Positions 22,331 through 33,470 of a DNA stretch of 64,000 nucleotides are shown here, one piece after another. Source of the stretch: Hyalella azteca. Its lineage: Eukaryota; Arthropoda; Malacostraca; Amphipoda; Hyalellidae. The notes beneath the pieces were generated by a model that saw only the letters and a list, made by a program, of their open reading frames with translations, was not told the origin of the DNA and made no database searches. Position 1 is the first letter of the stretch; every line of letters starts with the position of its first letter. The position numbers were made by a program, and so were the translations under genes. The stretch spans positions 59,575-123,574 of the forward strand of contig NW_025944295.1 in the NCBI RefSeq assembly GCF_000764305.2, written 5' to 3'.

Positions 22331-22624
22331 AGTTTGTATTGTACAATAGGCAATGAATAATATTGCTTCCTTACCCGAGTGCACAAATGGACTGGGCGAA
22401 AAGCCAACATTTACAGCACTTTTGTCTCTTTAATAAAAAACATACCATTAGGATAGATGAATGAATTTATGGTCTATTTGCGGGTATGTTATCCACCGTC
22501 AATTTTATTCCTACCTGAAGGCCTGATAATTAAGTACCAGGCTACCACTGACAGACACTTAATAACACCAAGCCTTTATTGACGGTGGTTAAATAATTCA
22601 TAGGCAAGGGATAAACCCTTTAAT

Positions 22625-23032
22625 ATTTAACGACGGTCACTAGTAGTAGTAACTAGGGCTTAAGGAACGAATAGCATCGACAGTCACTAGTAACTAGGGC
22701 TTAAGGAACGAATAACATCGACGGTCACTAGTAACTAGGGCTTGAGAAACGAATAGCATCGACGGTCACTAGTAACTAGGGCTCAAGGAACGAATAGCAT
22801 CGACGGTCACTAGTAACTAGGGCTTGAGATACGAATAGCATCGACGGTCACTAGTAACTAGGGCTTCAGGAACGAATAGCATAGGCGGTCGCTAGTTACT
22901 AGGGCTCAAGGAACGAATAACATTGACGGTCACTAGTAACTAGAGCTTAAGTAACGAATAGCATTGACGGTCACTAGTAACTAGAGCTTAAGTAACAAAT
23001 AGCATCGACAGTCATTAGTAACTAGGACGAGA
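22625..23032. repeat. 41-bp minisatellite, about 10 copies
   Basis: The unit contains GACGGTCACTAGTAACTAGG and GCTTAAGGAACGAATAGCAT. On the - strand it starts about 27 bases past the donor at 23060. It does not contain that donor. Confidence 0.9.
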
Positions 23033-23059
23033 TAGCAGCCAGTATGCTGATATGCTCAC

Positions 23060-23263
23060 CGTGACGACAGGGTCATCATGCTGCGTCAGGAGCTCCAGGT
23101 CCAGCGGTGCGCCGTACTGTGCGCTGCACTGCGCCTCGAACATGTCCAGGCGCATGGCGCACTCAGGCGCCTGCCACAGCACATCACGCGCACGCATCAT
23201 CGCGGCAACCATGCACGTTTTGTCCACCGCGCGCACCACCGCATCACCACCCGTGCCTTCAAC
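23060..23263 (-). CDS. MARF1: MARF1-like, LOTUS-containing exon
   Basis: 68 codons, phase 0 at both ends, with acceptor GCGTGCAG and donor GTGAGC. It encodes A-R-D-V-L-W-Q-A-P-E, then L-D-M-F-E-A-Q-C-S-A-Q-Y-G and D-P-V-V-T, a LOTUS repeat (L-L ... (F/L)-x-x-x-Y-x-x-x-(F/Y)-G pattern). Strongly biased to GC-ending codons compared with the surrounding introns. Confidence 0.85.
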
Positions 23264-23397
23264 CTGCACGCACCATCAGTTGTTGCTAGCTCATCACCAC
23301 CACCATTAAGTCGTCGTAATTAGGTTGCTAATAATGCATGGCAAGTGGAATTTTAATTCTAATGTCACCATTAGGAGTAAAAGTATAAAGTAGAGAA

Positions 23398-23530
23398 GAA
23401 ATTATACGTAAGTAAACATAAGTAAGTATACGTAAGTAAACATAAAGTAACTAAGTAAGTATACCTTTAGTAAACATAAAGTAACTAAGTAAGTATACGT
23501 AAGTAAACATAAAGTATACGTAAGCAAATT
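23398..23530. repeat. AAGTAAGTATACGTAAGTAAACAT-type tandem repeat (short units)
   Basis: Irregular repeats of AAGTATACGTAAGTAAACAT and ATAAAGTAACTAAGTAAG. Intronic. Confidence 0.8.
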
Positions 23531-23599
23531 AACTAAAGAAGAAAGTATACGAGCAGTCCTTACCGTAACACGAGGAGTCCGTACCGTAACACGAGGAGT

Positions 23600-23695
23600 C
23601 CATAATATAATATAATATAATATAATATAATATAATATAATATAATATAATATAATACAATATAATATAATATAATATAATAAAATACAACAGAA
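23600..23695 (-). repeat. (TATAA)n microsatellite, tail of element B
   Basis: About 18 TATAA units directly abut the end of the element B copy at 23690. Non-LTR retroelements often end in such short tandem tails, which would make this the 3' end of a - strand insertion. Confidence 0.8.
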
Positions 23696-24010
23696 TAGAA
23701 GTGTCGGCACTGAAGAAATAGGCCCATGGCATGTTGCCGGTTCTTGAACTTTTCGTGACTTGATTCACAAGGGATCCTGCCTTTGGAACCCGATCTTTCC
23801 ATAACTGGGTGAGAAACTTAAACTTTTTTTTGCCTAATTCACCCCCATAAACCCCCTTTCTTGGATCATGTGGACATTTTGACTTCACCATGACTACACT
23901 CAAATAAATGAGTGATACATTGTCCCAAAAGCGATGCACTTTTTGCCCTTGTATATGGGTCATCATGGCCCAGTTTATTCCGGTAAAAGAGCTTATCAGT
24001 GCTACATGCA
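23690..24010 (-). mobile_element. Dispersed element B, longest copy (retroelement-like 3' end)
   Basis: About 320 bases, matching 22045-22165 at one end and 21775-21895 and 33340-33470 at the other, and followed by a (TATAA)n tail. A - strand frame is open through it (about 189 codons including the tail), but no reverse transcriptase or other motif is visible. Family unknown. Confidence 0.65.
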
Positions 24011-24175
24011 GAAAACGTGAAACTATTTGAACAATACGACTACTTAATTTTTCGGTGTGTAAGCAGGACGTATTGTAATTTAACGTGCAATCGATCATCT
24101 AAATCGGCTTCATTTAAAAAAATGAAGAAATGCATTAATGAATATATTAATACTAGTCCTGCAACTACACCGAAC

Positions 24176-24253
24176 CTGCTCTCCCAATACTTTGAGTCTC
24201 TCCTTCAGCACCAACTGCAGCTGCTTCTCTCCATCTTCCTCGTCATCGAATAT
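24176..24253 (-). CDS. MARF1: MARF1-like, 26-codon exon
   Basis: Phase 0 at both ends, acceptor CATTTCCAG and donor GTTCGG. I-F-D-D-E-E-D-G-E-K, then L-V-L-K-E-R-L-K-V-L-G-E-Q: the end of the preceding LOTUS repeat and the following linker (the equivalent of V-L-E-C-G-E-E-K-I-L-T-L in vertebrates). Confidence 0.85.
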
Positions 24254-24581
24254 CTGGAAATGAAGCCCATATAAAAGAAACATATAAATAAAAATAAATA
24301 CATACATCACACACAGACAAGGTATCGATTGGGCCGTCAAAGACCAGCTTGTTCGTGCAAGGTAAGCAAGAGTTTCAAGCATCTCTATTTAATTTGCAAT
24401 TTGATGATCCACTATGTGCATTAACTAATACATTAATTATATCGGCAGATATAAAATGAGCAGCTATTGCCTACTGCAAACAATATTTCCTGCTGATGCA
24501 TTAAGGAATAGGAGGCAAACAATAGAACCTGCTGATGCATCAAGGTATTGGAGGCGAACAATATGCTTTACTAATCCTCAC

Positions 24582-25857
24582 CTCCAAAATGTCAGGGATC
24601 GCCTCAAAAAGCTCGATGAGTTTGGTGCAGCCATAGTCCGCTACTTTACACTGACGTCCAAAGTGGTGATGGTACGCGGGTATGAACCTAGTGAACTGCA
24701 TCTTACATTGCGGCGAGTGCCTCAGTAATTCGATTACTTCGGCTCCGAACTGAATGGTCATCTCAACCTCCTCTGGGGTCTGTTCACGAATAGGTATAGC
24801 AATGGTCACAACACCATTAGTATCAGATACTGTGATGGTGGTTTCATTGATCTCACTGAGGATGTCAAAGATATCGTTGACGCCATAGTCAGTCACAGCC
24901 CATGGCTTGCCAATAACTTTTTCAAAAGCTGCAGGGAATTGATCCATGGTGATACATTTGAACGGTTGGCCTTTCAACACGCGTAAAAGATCGCAGGAAA
25001 ACCTCCTGACTTGGGCGCGATGAGCGAGAGTTATGACTCTCTTGGGCCCTTCCCCCAGCACCTGGACGACATTGGGCAAAGCATCGAAAAGTTCAGCTAA
25101 TTTGGTGTATCCGTAATCGGCGACTCGGCATTGCCGACCGAAATGGTGGTGGTAAGCTGGGATAAATCGTGAAAAAGGTAGGCGAGTGTTGGGGAACGTC
25201 TTCAGAAGATCTACTAGTTCACGGGACAATAAAGCAAGTTGTCCGACCAAAGGAGGGCACACAAACCGTAACAAGTCCTCCATGTCATCCTGAGGGGCTC
25301 TGTTCTGACAAAATTTAATGAACTTGGACCAATTTGTACTGCACGTCTGAATCGCGACCATCGGTAAGCATGAAACCAAATGTTCAAGAGGAACTCCTCC
25401 TTCAGCTACTTCGTCAATGGGGCCGATGACGGCAGTGTAGCACTCCATCAGGCTTGCTAAGGGCAAGACGCCATCATGGGCATGAAGGAGTCTGGGGATC
25501 GTTTCGGCTAGAACTGTAAGGGATGTTGTAACATTCGGAAGACACGTGGTGTTGTCTCTCTCGGCCCATCCTACCGAGGTGTCGGGTCCTAAGCTGTGCT
25601 TCTCACAGAACCTGGGCACACCATCTGACTCTGATTGGCTGGTCGTAGGAGGAAGGGCCACGGGAACGTGTCGGTATCTTGGTTGAAGAGCAACCATGCG
25701 ACCTGTGCTGTTGTCTGACACAGTTACCACGTCCCTCATCATGTACATTTCTGACACCCCAATGGTCTCGTGGTAACGACGCTCGTAAAGCTCTCGAAAT
25801 TTGAATAATGGCAGACGCTTGCCAGGAATCTCTTGCAATAATGACACAACATTCGAC
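24582..25857 (-). CDS. MARF1: MARF1-like, main LOTUS exon (about five repeats)
   Basis: 1,276 bases, one base completing Arg, then 425 codons; donor GTGAGG, phase 0 out; acceptor GTTCGCAG. Repeat 1: L-P-L-F-K-F-R-E-L-Y-E-R-R-Y. Repeat 2: G-V-L-P-L-A-S-L-M-E-C-Y with G-G-V-P-L-E-H-L-V-S-C-L-P. Repeats 3 and 5 share F-I-P-A-Y-H-H-H-F-G-R-Q-C-(R/K)-V-A-D-Y-G. Repeat 4: A-V-T-D-Y-G-V-N-D-I-F-D-I-L. These match MARF1 LOTUS domains closely. LOTUS (OST-HTH) domains bind structured or G-rich RNA and proteins such as Vasa-type helicases. Confidence 0.95.
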
Positions 25858-26374
25858 CTGCGAACATAATACCTTGATTAAAGGGGTCCAGAAGTAAACT
25901 TAACCTGGAAGAGCTGAAACACTGGTTTCAATTAATGAATGAAATCTAACTCATTTTGTAATAATCTTTGTATGGGGTTCGATAGCAGAAGAGAGCTTCT
26001 AAATACAAGCAATTCAATGTGTTGCGGTTAATTAATAAAAAATCACGACAGAGCAGAGAGAGAAATCAATATTATTTGTTCGTGAAATTAATTCTCAGAG
26101 CTCCTAGGCTTTCAAATTTTTACAATTTTGAGCCCTAAGAAATTTCGATGGTCATAAAATACTAAATAATAATAATTGAGGAACGAGTCGAAACAAATAA
26201 CGTTTTATCTCAAATAGTATATTTCATTTCAGAATGAATAGGCGCAATTTATTATAAAGGAGTTCAAACAACCAAGCCAGTTGCAATCGGCTGATGCTAA
26301 TCCGACCAATGAAGACAATTTTGCAGATGTAATTAGGTATTAAAAAAGTTCATGGCAGCAGCAATCAATATCAC

Positions 26375-26550
26375 CTTTTCATCTCAGGAGACGGTTGGTT
26401 GTGGTTGGCATATGAGATAATAATTCGTTTGGACCCGATGCGCTTGCGCTGAAGTTGCGAAATAGCAAACTGTGCGTCCTGGGGCGTGGGCACTCGGACA
26501 CACGCAGCCAGGTTACCGTCGCTCTGCACCAGCATGGAAACATGTAGCAC
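26375..26550 (-). CDS. MARF1: MARF1-like, RRM2 second half
   Basis: 176 bases, phase 0 in and phase 2 out, acceptor TGCTGCAG and donor GTGATA. V-L-H-V-S-M-L-V-Q, A-C-V-R-V-P-T-P-Q-D-A, and then I-G-S-K-R-I-I-I-S-Y-A correspond to strands 2-4 and helix 2 of RRM2 (I-G-S-K-K-I-L-V-S-L in vertebrates). Confidence 0.93.
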
Positions 26551-26754
26551 CTGCAGCAATAAACATGCTTATTACAGGTTGCTTCATCCCTCCGGACAAA
26601 CAACGTTGATACAACGTTAATTACGAGTTAATTTTGCTGCAACAACGTTTATCAAGGTTGTTTCAACGTCAGATGACATAGGATAGGGCCATTCAGGACG
26701 ATTATTCCCAGCATAACTAAAATTAACCAGTGAATCAAATGCGATCATGTTTGT

Positions 26755-26925
26755 AAGTGCAGCAAAAAAACTCGTAAGTGCAGCAAAAAACCCTCGTAAG
26801 TGCAGCATAAATACTCTTGTAAGTGCAGCAGAAAAACCCGTGTAAGTGCAGCAGAAAAACCCTTGTAAGTGCAGCAGAAAAACCCTTGTAAGTGCAGCAG
26901 AAAAACCCTAGTAGGTCATCTTGGT
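26755..26925. repeat. 22-23-bp minisatellite, about 8 copies
   Basis: The unit contains TTGTAAGTGCAGCAGAAAAA and CCC. On the + strand it carries GTAAGT and GCAG motifs, on the antisense side of the gene. Confidence 0.85.
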
Positions 26926-27278
26926 AAACTTGTCAGAGTAAGCGAGAACTCGGCTTTAAGAATATCATTGAGATCGTAGAGACTGATACTGCGGTGCACT
27001 TTACATCTTTTTACCTGATTGATGAACCTTTAGAATATCTAAGACATAGGCAGTATTGAACTGAAATCCCCCAGATGAAGGTTTACACCATAAACGATTG
27101 CAACAAATCTGGAGAGTTTAATTGAAGTACTACAGTGGAGAAGAAGTTCAAGTAAATTAAAACGGTCGTTTAACTAAATCAAAACATAGTTTATTGAGGT
27201 CAATAACAGACCTAATTAATCACGACAGGTCACACACATCTTATTACACTAACATATTAGTAAAATAAGAACCCCTCT

Positions 27279-27527
27279 ACCATGATGTGCTCCCTAAAGC
27301 ATGTGAGCAGAACTCTCCCTACCATGATGTGCTCCCTGAAGCATGTGAGCAGAACTCTCTCCCTACCATGATTTGCTCCCTGAAGCAGGTGGGCAGAACT
27401 CTCCCTACCATGATGTGCTCCCTGAAGCATGTGAGCAGAACTCTCTCCCTACCATGATGTGCTCCCTGAAGTACGTGAGCAGAACTCTCCCTACCATGAT
27501 GTGCTCCCTGAAGCAGGTGAGCAGAAC
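27279..27527 (-). repeat. 42-44-bp tandem array containing the RRM2 donor
   Basis: Six copies of a unit whose - strand reads CTTCAGGGAGCACATCATG then GTAGGGAGAGTTCTGC. The copy with the highest coordinates is the real exon end and donor (27495/27494); the others lie in the intron and still encode F-R-E-H-I-M plus the donor. Confidence 0.93.
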
Positions 27528-27623
27528 CTTCTTCATCTCACGAGCATCAATGTTCTGGTCGAGGTTGGTGATGTGAAGCTCCACGGGCGCGGAGGGAGGC
27601 ACGTAACAGGCGAGTCTGTCGTC
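27495..27623 (-). CDS. MARF1: MARF1-like, RRM2 first half
   Basis: 43 codons, phase 0 both ends, acceptor GTGACAG and donor GTAGGG. S-A-P-V-E-L-H-I-T-N-L-D, then A-R-E-M-K-K-V-L-L-T-C-F corresponds to RNP2 and helix 1 of RRM2 (A-D-I-Q-V-S-N-I-D ... L-Q-Q-L-L-Q-E-A-F). The last 10 codons are copied in the following intron array. Confidence 0.93.
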
Positions 27624-28539
27624 CTGTCACATCCATCATACATTGTTTGTTTTTGAATAAATTTTGAAAATTAATAAAATTATCAAAATATTTAGTTGAT
27701 AAAATGGCAAATAATGCAATAATTTCAATGCTATGAAAATATTACGAAAATTCTGCACATTTTCACAAGCAAACAGTTTCATCATCGAAGGCATGCAGGT
27801 TCGAAATAATTGAAAAACGTAATAATATATTATTTACTTTTTATCCACTTTATTATAAGTTATCTTTAAAAAACAGTTAAAAGAATTCTCACTTATATAG
27901 ATTATTCTTCATTCATTACTTGTCTAACATTTATCCGCTAGTACAGTTCAGATCAAATATTAATTAATTTGATTGCGTACAAATTAATATATGAATATTG
28001 CAACGTATGGTACGTTTTTGTTTTTAGCTTCAGCATTTTAAAGACATGATGGACAAGAAATCACGGTTAAAAATTTCGACTTCCATTACTTGTCAAAGAA
28101 GCTCACAATTGTTAACAGTAACTCAAACTTTTCTATAAACTATACATATCGCGGGAAAAATTTAATAGAATTTGTGAATACCACTTGCCACAGCATAAGG
28201 CATAAGGCAAGAGCATAAATTTTGGTCGCATTGAAAAATGTTTTCGAGGCATCACATTTGTGCAGATTCAATTTAAGGACTCAGTAAAATATTAAATATA
28301 TATTAGTTGGTAACTCTAATTATTTAATTATAGATCATAGCACAAGTATGTACATGTGCACATGGATTACTTTGATTTACATCTTCTCGGTTTACATACG
28401 TACAACTGCACCTCCACCGCTACAATAACGTTGCAAAATTATATAGCCCAATACGAGTTTAAATATAATTTAAAGACCTATTTGCACTTTAATCATCCAG
28501 TAGGGATATAGTTTTAATGTCTGTAACTCCATGTATGTC

Positions 28540-28866
28540 AAGTTCAAGTAACTTTATGCTTCTTCGGAGCTTTATGAAGCAATTATGACAACATGGATTT
28601 TCATGCACGTTTTTCATTTCCATGTTTATCAAGCCCGGGGAACTTTATGCTTGTTTTTAGTTCAATGACACAGCATGGATTCTTAGTGCATGTTTTTCAG
28701 CTCCATGTATGCCAAGTGCAAGGAACTTTATGCTTGTTTTGACTTCAGTAACACAGCACGAACTCTTTCATGCCTGTTTTCAGCTCCGTGTTTAATTGTA
28801 AGTCCAAGGAACTTTATGCTTTTTATGACTTCAATGACACAGCACGGACTTTTAATGCATGTTTTT
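28540..28866. repeat. Degenerate about 80-bp tandem repeats beside an exon
   Basis: About four copies share GGAACTTTATGCTT, ATGACACAGCA(T/C)GGA and TGCATGTTTTTC. The array begins about 17 bases past the donor at 28883 on the - strand. Confidence 0.75.
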
Positions 28867-28882
28867 CTATTCTAATAATTAC

Positions 28883-29024
28883 GTCAACGGCGGCAGGAGG
28901 CGCGGAGCAGAAGGACGAGGAGAGGCAAGACGCGACGTCGACGCAGAACTCCTGCGACGCCGCGACGCTCGAGACGCTCGACCACGCGTCTGCGCTGCCA
29001 CGCCGACCTCCGCACTCTGGCGTC
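28883..29024 (-). CDS. MARF1: MARF1-like, linker exon between RRM1 and RRM2
   Basis: 142 bases, phase 2 in (Arg completed by G), phase 0 out; acceptor GTGCCTGCAG and donor GTAATT. T-P-E-C-G-G-R-R-G-S, then Ser/Ala/Cys-rich to A-P-P-A-A-V-D. This is the only one of three frames open across the donor, and it joins both neighbours in phase. Strikingly GC-rich and CpG-rich against AT-rich flanks; tandem repeats lie on both sides. Confidence 0.75.
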
Positions 29025-29039
29025 CTGCAGGCACCGTGG

Positions 29040-29300
29040 CATGTGGCATGTGGCGTGTGGCATGTGGCGTGTGGCATGATGCAAGGGGCATGATGCATGT
29101 GGCATGATGCATGTGGGACGTGAGATGTGGCAAGTGGCATGTGGGACGTGAGATGTGGCAAGTGGCATGTGGGATGTGGCATGAGGTATGAGGAATGTAG
29201 GTAAATACGTGCATGTGGAGTGTAGGATGTGGCATGTTGTAAGTGGAATGTTTTTTGTGGCAAGTGAGATGTTGTACGTGGCAAGTGCGGTGTGGCACTC
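29040..29300. repeat. GTGGCATGTGGCATGTGGGA-type tandem repeats
   Basis: Irregular 7-14-bp units (GTGGCAT, GTGGGACGTGAGAT). The array ends about 15 bases from the acceptor of the 29024 exon. Confidence 0.85.
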
Positions 29301-29506
29301 GACTTGTGATAATTAGTGAATAATGTCATTTATATAATTAACATGGCATGTGCCATCAACTAGCCTTGTGATAAGTGAATATAGTCATTAATGAAGAAGA
29401 TGGCACTCTTGTGGCCAGTAATGCATGTGGCATCAACTTCAATTAGATTGAATTAGCAATTAAATTAAAGTAATAATTGCAGCAAGCGCTAACTGAACCC
29501 CAGTAC

Positions 29507-29588
29507 CTGTTGTGGGGGTCGGCCGGGGGCTGGAAGCCTCTGTTGACGGAGGGATGAACCCGCATGTTCGTAGTGTTGAACTTCACAC
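29507..29588 (-). CDS. MARF1: MARF1-like, linker exon
   Basis: 82 bases, phase 1 in, phase 2 out; acceptor CACATTTAG and donor GTACTG. V-K-F-N-T-T-N-M-R-V-H-P and then F-Q-P-P-A-D-P-H-N. Phases match both neighbours (A+GT gives Ser; AG+G gives Arg). No domain. Confidence 0.75.
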
Positions 29589-30037
29589 CTAAATGTGGTG
29601 ACACGATCGCATTTAATTTTAATAAATACAATTAATAATAATTATACTAATATTAATTATGATGATGAAGAATTAATATACCTTAAATGAGAAAAATTAC
29701 TTTATCTTAAACAAGAACATTAAATTGAGATAGAATAAGTTTGAAGCATATATATGGCGTCAGAATTTGTATAAATGATGGAAATGATGAAATGTTAACC
29801 ACGTCTCCTAAAATTTTGGAGAATTAAAGAGAAGTTAAACTATTTAAAAGAGGTTACATGCAAGCTAGTTTACCCACGGATGTATGGGATGATGAAATCG
29901 CGTTTTCATTATTGACAGCCACATAGGAAACGGAATACTTCATGCATTTTACCACGACCTTCGAGCCATTAAGGAATATTTCACATTTATTAAAAAATCC
30001 TAACATAACAGGAAAAATATTAATTCATTATCCTTAC

Positions 30038-30246
30038 TGCAATTTCCGTAGTTCACAGGTGCCAGCGGTGGGCACGAAACGTCGGGTGTCAGTTGGGGGG
30101 GTAACGTTGAGGATTCAATTGGGGGTGTGGGAGGGGGTGGCGCCCCCAGGGAGGGTGTGGGAAGGGGTGGCGCCCCCAGGGAGGCTGTGGGAGGGGGTGC
30201 CGCCCCCAGGGAGGGCGGGGGTTCGATACGAGGGGGGGCGGTCTGC
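30038..30246 (-). CDS. MARF1: MARF1-like, Pro-rich linker exon (5' edge uncertain)
   Basis: The donor GTAAGG at 30037 is good and leaves one base that completes Ser with the next exon. The product is Pro-rich: S-L-G-A-P-P-P-P-T-P-type repeats, then D-V-S-C-P-P-L-A-P-V-N-Y-G-N-C. A TAA upstream near 30315 closes the frame, so the acceptor lies between. TCTAG (start 30246) and GGCAG (start 30242) are the best candidates, neither strong. The 30-bp DNA repeat at 30125-30215 encodes the Pro-rich units. Confidence 0.6.
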
Positions 30247-31616
30247 CTAGAACGGACGTGTCGGCTGCGACCGTTCGACTTCGTTGCGGCAGGTTCCGAC
30301 ATGCCGACGTGTTTTTTTTACCAGTGTATAAATGTTCTCAAAAAATATTTATTTCATTGAAAATGTACTGTGTAATGGAAGCTGGAAAGGCAATTCGTCG
30401 ACAATGCATTTATAAGCAGCAGTTATAGAATAGAGCATGAAATTTCTGTTTTCTCTAGAAATACCAGAAAATTTCTAGTCCTGAAAAGATTAGGAAATGA
30501 CAGTATGCAGATAAAAAATATCTGTGTAATCAATCGAAATTGTTGCTTTCCAACAAGGCCTCTGACAAACCACTGATAAAAGAGAGAAGAAAATTGAAAA
30601 ATAAAGCATTAAAGGATATATGTTGTCAATTTATAAGCTCTCAAGGTAATATAAAATTGAAATGAATAAAATTGGGAATTTATTGATCGAAACATAAAGT
30701 CTTTAGTTCACTTAAAACAAATGTTACCACATTTTGCATGAAAAAATAAGTATTACAGTATTAGGATTACACGTTCAGTTCCTGTCGCGTCGGTCAGCTG
30801 CAGAGACAGAATTGCTTGCTCTTTCCAAAAAATGATTTGTACTAAAAGCGCAGATGTAACAACAATTCAAATAAACATTATATATCAATAAATAAACGTT
30901 ATACATCGCTGATGTGAGCGAAAATCTTACATCATCTTGTCATCTGAAAGTTCGTTGGGACAAAGCTTCAAAGCTGCAAACTTAATAATAAAAACATGTA
31001 TTTAGGGTTCAAAATTAAAAGTTGATGAAACAAATTCTCCGGACATGAATCGACCAAGAATACTTTGCAAAAATATGTCGGCTATCCGCAGTTGCCACGC
31101 CGTGCGGGTGCCAGCTGCTTGTGCATATAAGCCACGCCCCCCGACGACGACGACGGCAAACATTTTCACTGCAAATTATGCGCGAGGATAACATTTCAGC
31201 GATCCACTAGCTTACTTTTAAAACTGCGAATATTTTCATTTTTAAATAGAATAAGGACTTATAAAATGGAATATAATATTTATTTGCCCATTTTAAATCT
31301 TAATGCTGAGAATTAACAGGTAAAAATCGAGAAACCATTGAAATCGGCGTTACGTTACACGTCAATAGCCAGAGAAGTAAAAAAAATATAACTCAGTACT
31401 CACTGCAGTGAGTGACAGAGAGCGCATTTTCTCGTCGACGAAAACTTGAAGTCACGGACGGACAGACAGACGGACATGGCGAGCACAATAGTGGATTTTT
31501 TCCATAAATGAGAAAATGCGCTAAAAACACACGGCATACCTTGGTTCCGTTCTGAATGGAATTCTCGTGTAAACCGAGGAGCATACAAGCTACGAATTCA
31601 CATTATATATGACAAA

Positions 31617-32115
31617 AAAGTTAGTTAGTTTAGTGGCCAAATGTTTACTAGCGCTTCAGCCATTTACCTTTCTCGCACCGGAAGTCAAGATGAACATCCC
31701 AAAGAGATGGAAGGTCTCAGTTATCGAAAGACTCTCAAATCAAAAATTGTTCATCACCCACAAGGGGCGGAAGGTCTCAGATGTCCAGCCCGCTGAAGCT
31801 GGCTCGAAAGAAGCAGCGTTAGCATCTCAAAGAGACGAAGTGACAAGGAGGGACAGGTGAAAAGCAACAGAAACTAAGACACTCGAACAAGATGTAACTT
31901 ACACGGGACGTCGGCCGCCCGCACGAGAGAGACAGAGAAGGGACATGCAAGGTATCCTACCTACATAATAATTTAATTTAAGGAATCCTATCTACATATT
32001 AATCTAATATAAGTTATCCTACCTACATAATAAACTTAACCCCTTAAAAGAGACCTGCAGTCCGACACAGCGAGCTCAGCGGTGGGGCGCTCAGAACAAT
32101 CCCCCTAGGAGCGCG
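31617..32115 (+). repeat. 0.5-kb dispersed element C, copy 1
   Basis: Matches 50031-50504 in the same orientation: GTTAGTTAGTTTAGTGGCCA start, GGCGGAAGGTCTCAGATGTC, AGCCCGCTGAAGCTGGCTCG, CGGGACGTCGGCCGCCCGCA, CAGCGGTGGGGCGCTCAG and CAATCCCCCTAGGA end. This copy has an internal triplication of an ATCCTACCTACATAATAA-like unit. No coding motif recognised; class unknown. Confidence 0.9.
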
Positions 32116-32701
32116 TATGACAAACAAATGATTCCACTGACCAACAGTTTGCTGCCAAAAATGTTAGTTAACACATGTGATTCAAGGAACACTGAAAGCC
32201 ACTTTTACCGGATCTGAACAAGATTAGGACTGTTGCGGCGAGCAGTTTAATTAAAAGAAAATGATTGATATTATCTTATTTTCGAACAAAGATAACTTCA
32301 CTTGGTAACTGTGAACTAAAACTAAGCTTTGATGAACGTCTGTTGGAACACGACCTAAGGCCAAGCATGAACAGGCCTGACGCCTTTTCAAGGCTGGGGA
32401 TGAAATTTGCTCACCATTCACAATATTTGACGATTATTGACAACATTACGTGACTGGTGGTTATTTGTCATCGCTCAGAATATTTCGCGCTTAATATAAG
32501 GCCAACAGTTAAAAATGTGAAGTTTGCAAGAATATTCAGTAATAAAATGATGACCCACAATTATTCTGTACAGTAAAGCGATGTTCACGACGGCCGACAG
32601 TTGACATTGTACGACAAGCAGCTGGTTTATAGAGCAAATGGCCGGTAAGATCTATACATCATTTACATAATCTAAATAAAGACTTAAAAATGGCAAACAA
32701 C

Positions 32702-33206
32702 GAAAGTAACACACGCAAGTAACACACGCAAGTAACACGCGCAAGTTACACACGCAAGTAACACACGCAAGTAACACACGCAAGGAACACACGCAAGTAA
32801 CACACGCAAGTTACACACGCAAGTAACACGCGCAAGTAACACACGCAAGTTACACGCGCAAGTAACACACGCAAGTAACACGCGCTAGTAACACACGCAA
32901 GTAACACATGCAAGTAACACACGCAAGTAACACACGCAAGTAACACACGCAAGTAACACGCGCAAGAAACACACGCAAGTAACACACGCAAGTAACACGC
33001 GCAAGTAACACACGCAAGTAACACAGCAAGTGACACGCGCTAGCAACACGCGCAAGTTACACACGCAAGTAACACGCAAGTAACACACGCAAGTAACACA
33101 CGCAAGTAACACGAGCAAGTGACACGCGCTAGCAACACGCGCAAGTTACACACGCAAGTAACACGAGCAAGTAACACACTCAAGTAACACACGCAAGTTA
33201 CACGTC
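32702..33206. repeat. 14-15-bp minisatellite (CACACGCAAGTAA), about 34 copies
   Basis: Units CACACGCAAGTAA and CACGCGCAAGTTA alternate over 500 bases. Open frames through it are artefacts of a 15-bp period. Confidence 0.95.
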
Positions 33207-33339
33207 GAACAGTTATATATTAGTAAAAAAATATGAAACAAATTTTCAGGATAAGGAAAGATAAAAAGCTTGAAACAAAATATATTTCATATCAATATCA
33301 AAGGATGATTTCACTCACGATAATTTACTTACATAAACT

Positions 33340-33470
33340 CCCATTCTAAGAAAGCGATGCCTTTTTGGCCTTGTGAGTCAACTTGACTCAGTTTAGCCTT
33401 GTGAGTTAACTTGACTCAGTTTGATCAGGCAAAAGGGCGTATCATAGCTACCGCCAGGAAGTGTATCAAT
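33340..33470 (+). repeat. Diverged fragment of dispersed element B
   Basis: AAAGCGATGCCTTTTTGGCC, CTTGACTCAGTTT, CAAAAGGGCGTATCA and ATATTTGGACAT resemble 23930-24005 and 21800-21895. A 29-base internal duplication (CCTTGTGAGT...CAGTTT) is present. Confidence 0.6.

Noticed and set aside
23529..24098. 189-codon - strand frame
   Set aside because: It covers the (TATAA)n tract and repeat element B; no protein motif.
28823..29329. His/Pro/Cys-rich - strand frames of up to 168 codons
   Set aside because: Mostly the GTGGCATGTGGCAT array; only the 142-base exon in one of these frames is supported by splice phases.
32684..33118. Cys-rich - strand frames in the CACACGCAAGTAA array
   Set aside because: A 15-bp period opens frames by itself; no start, splice or conservation evidence.
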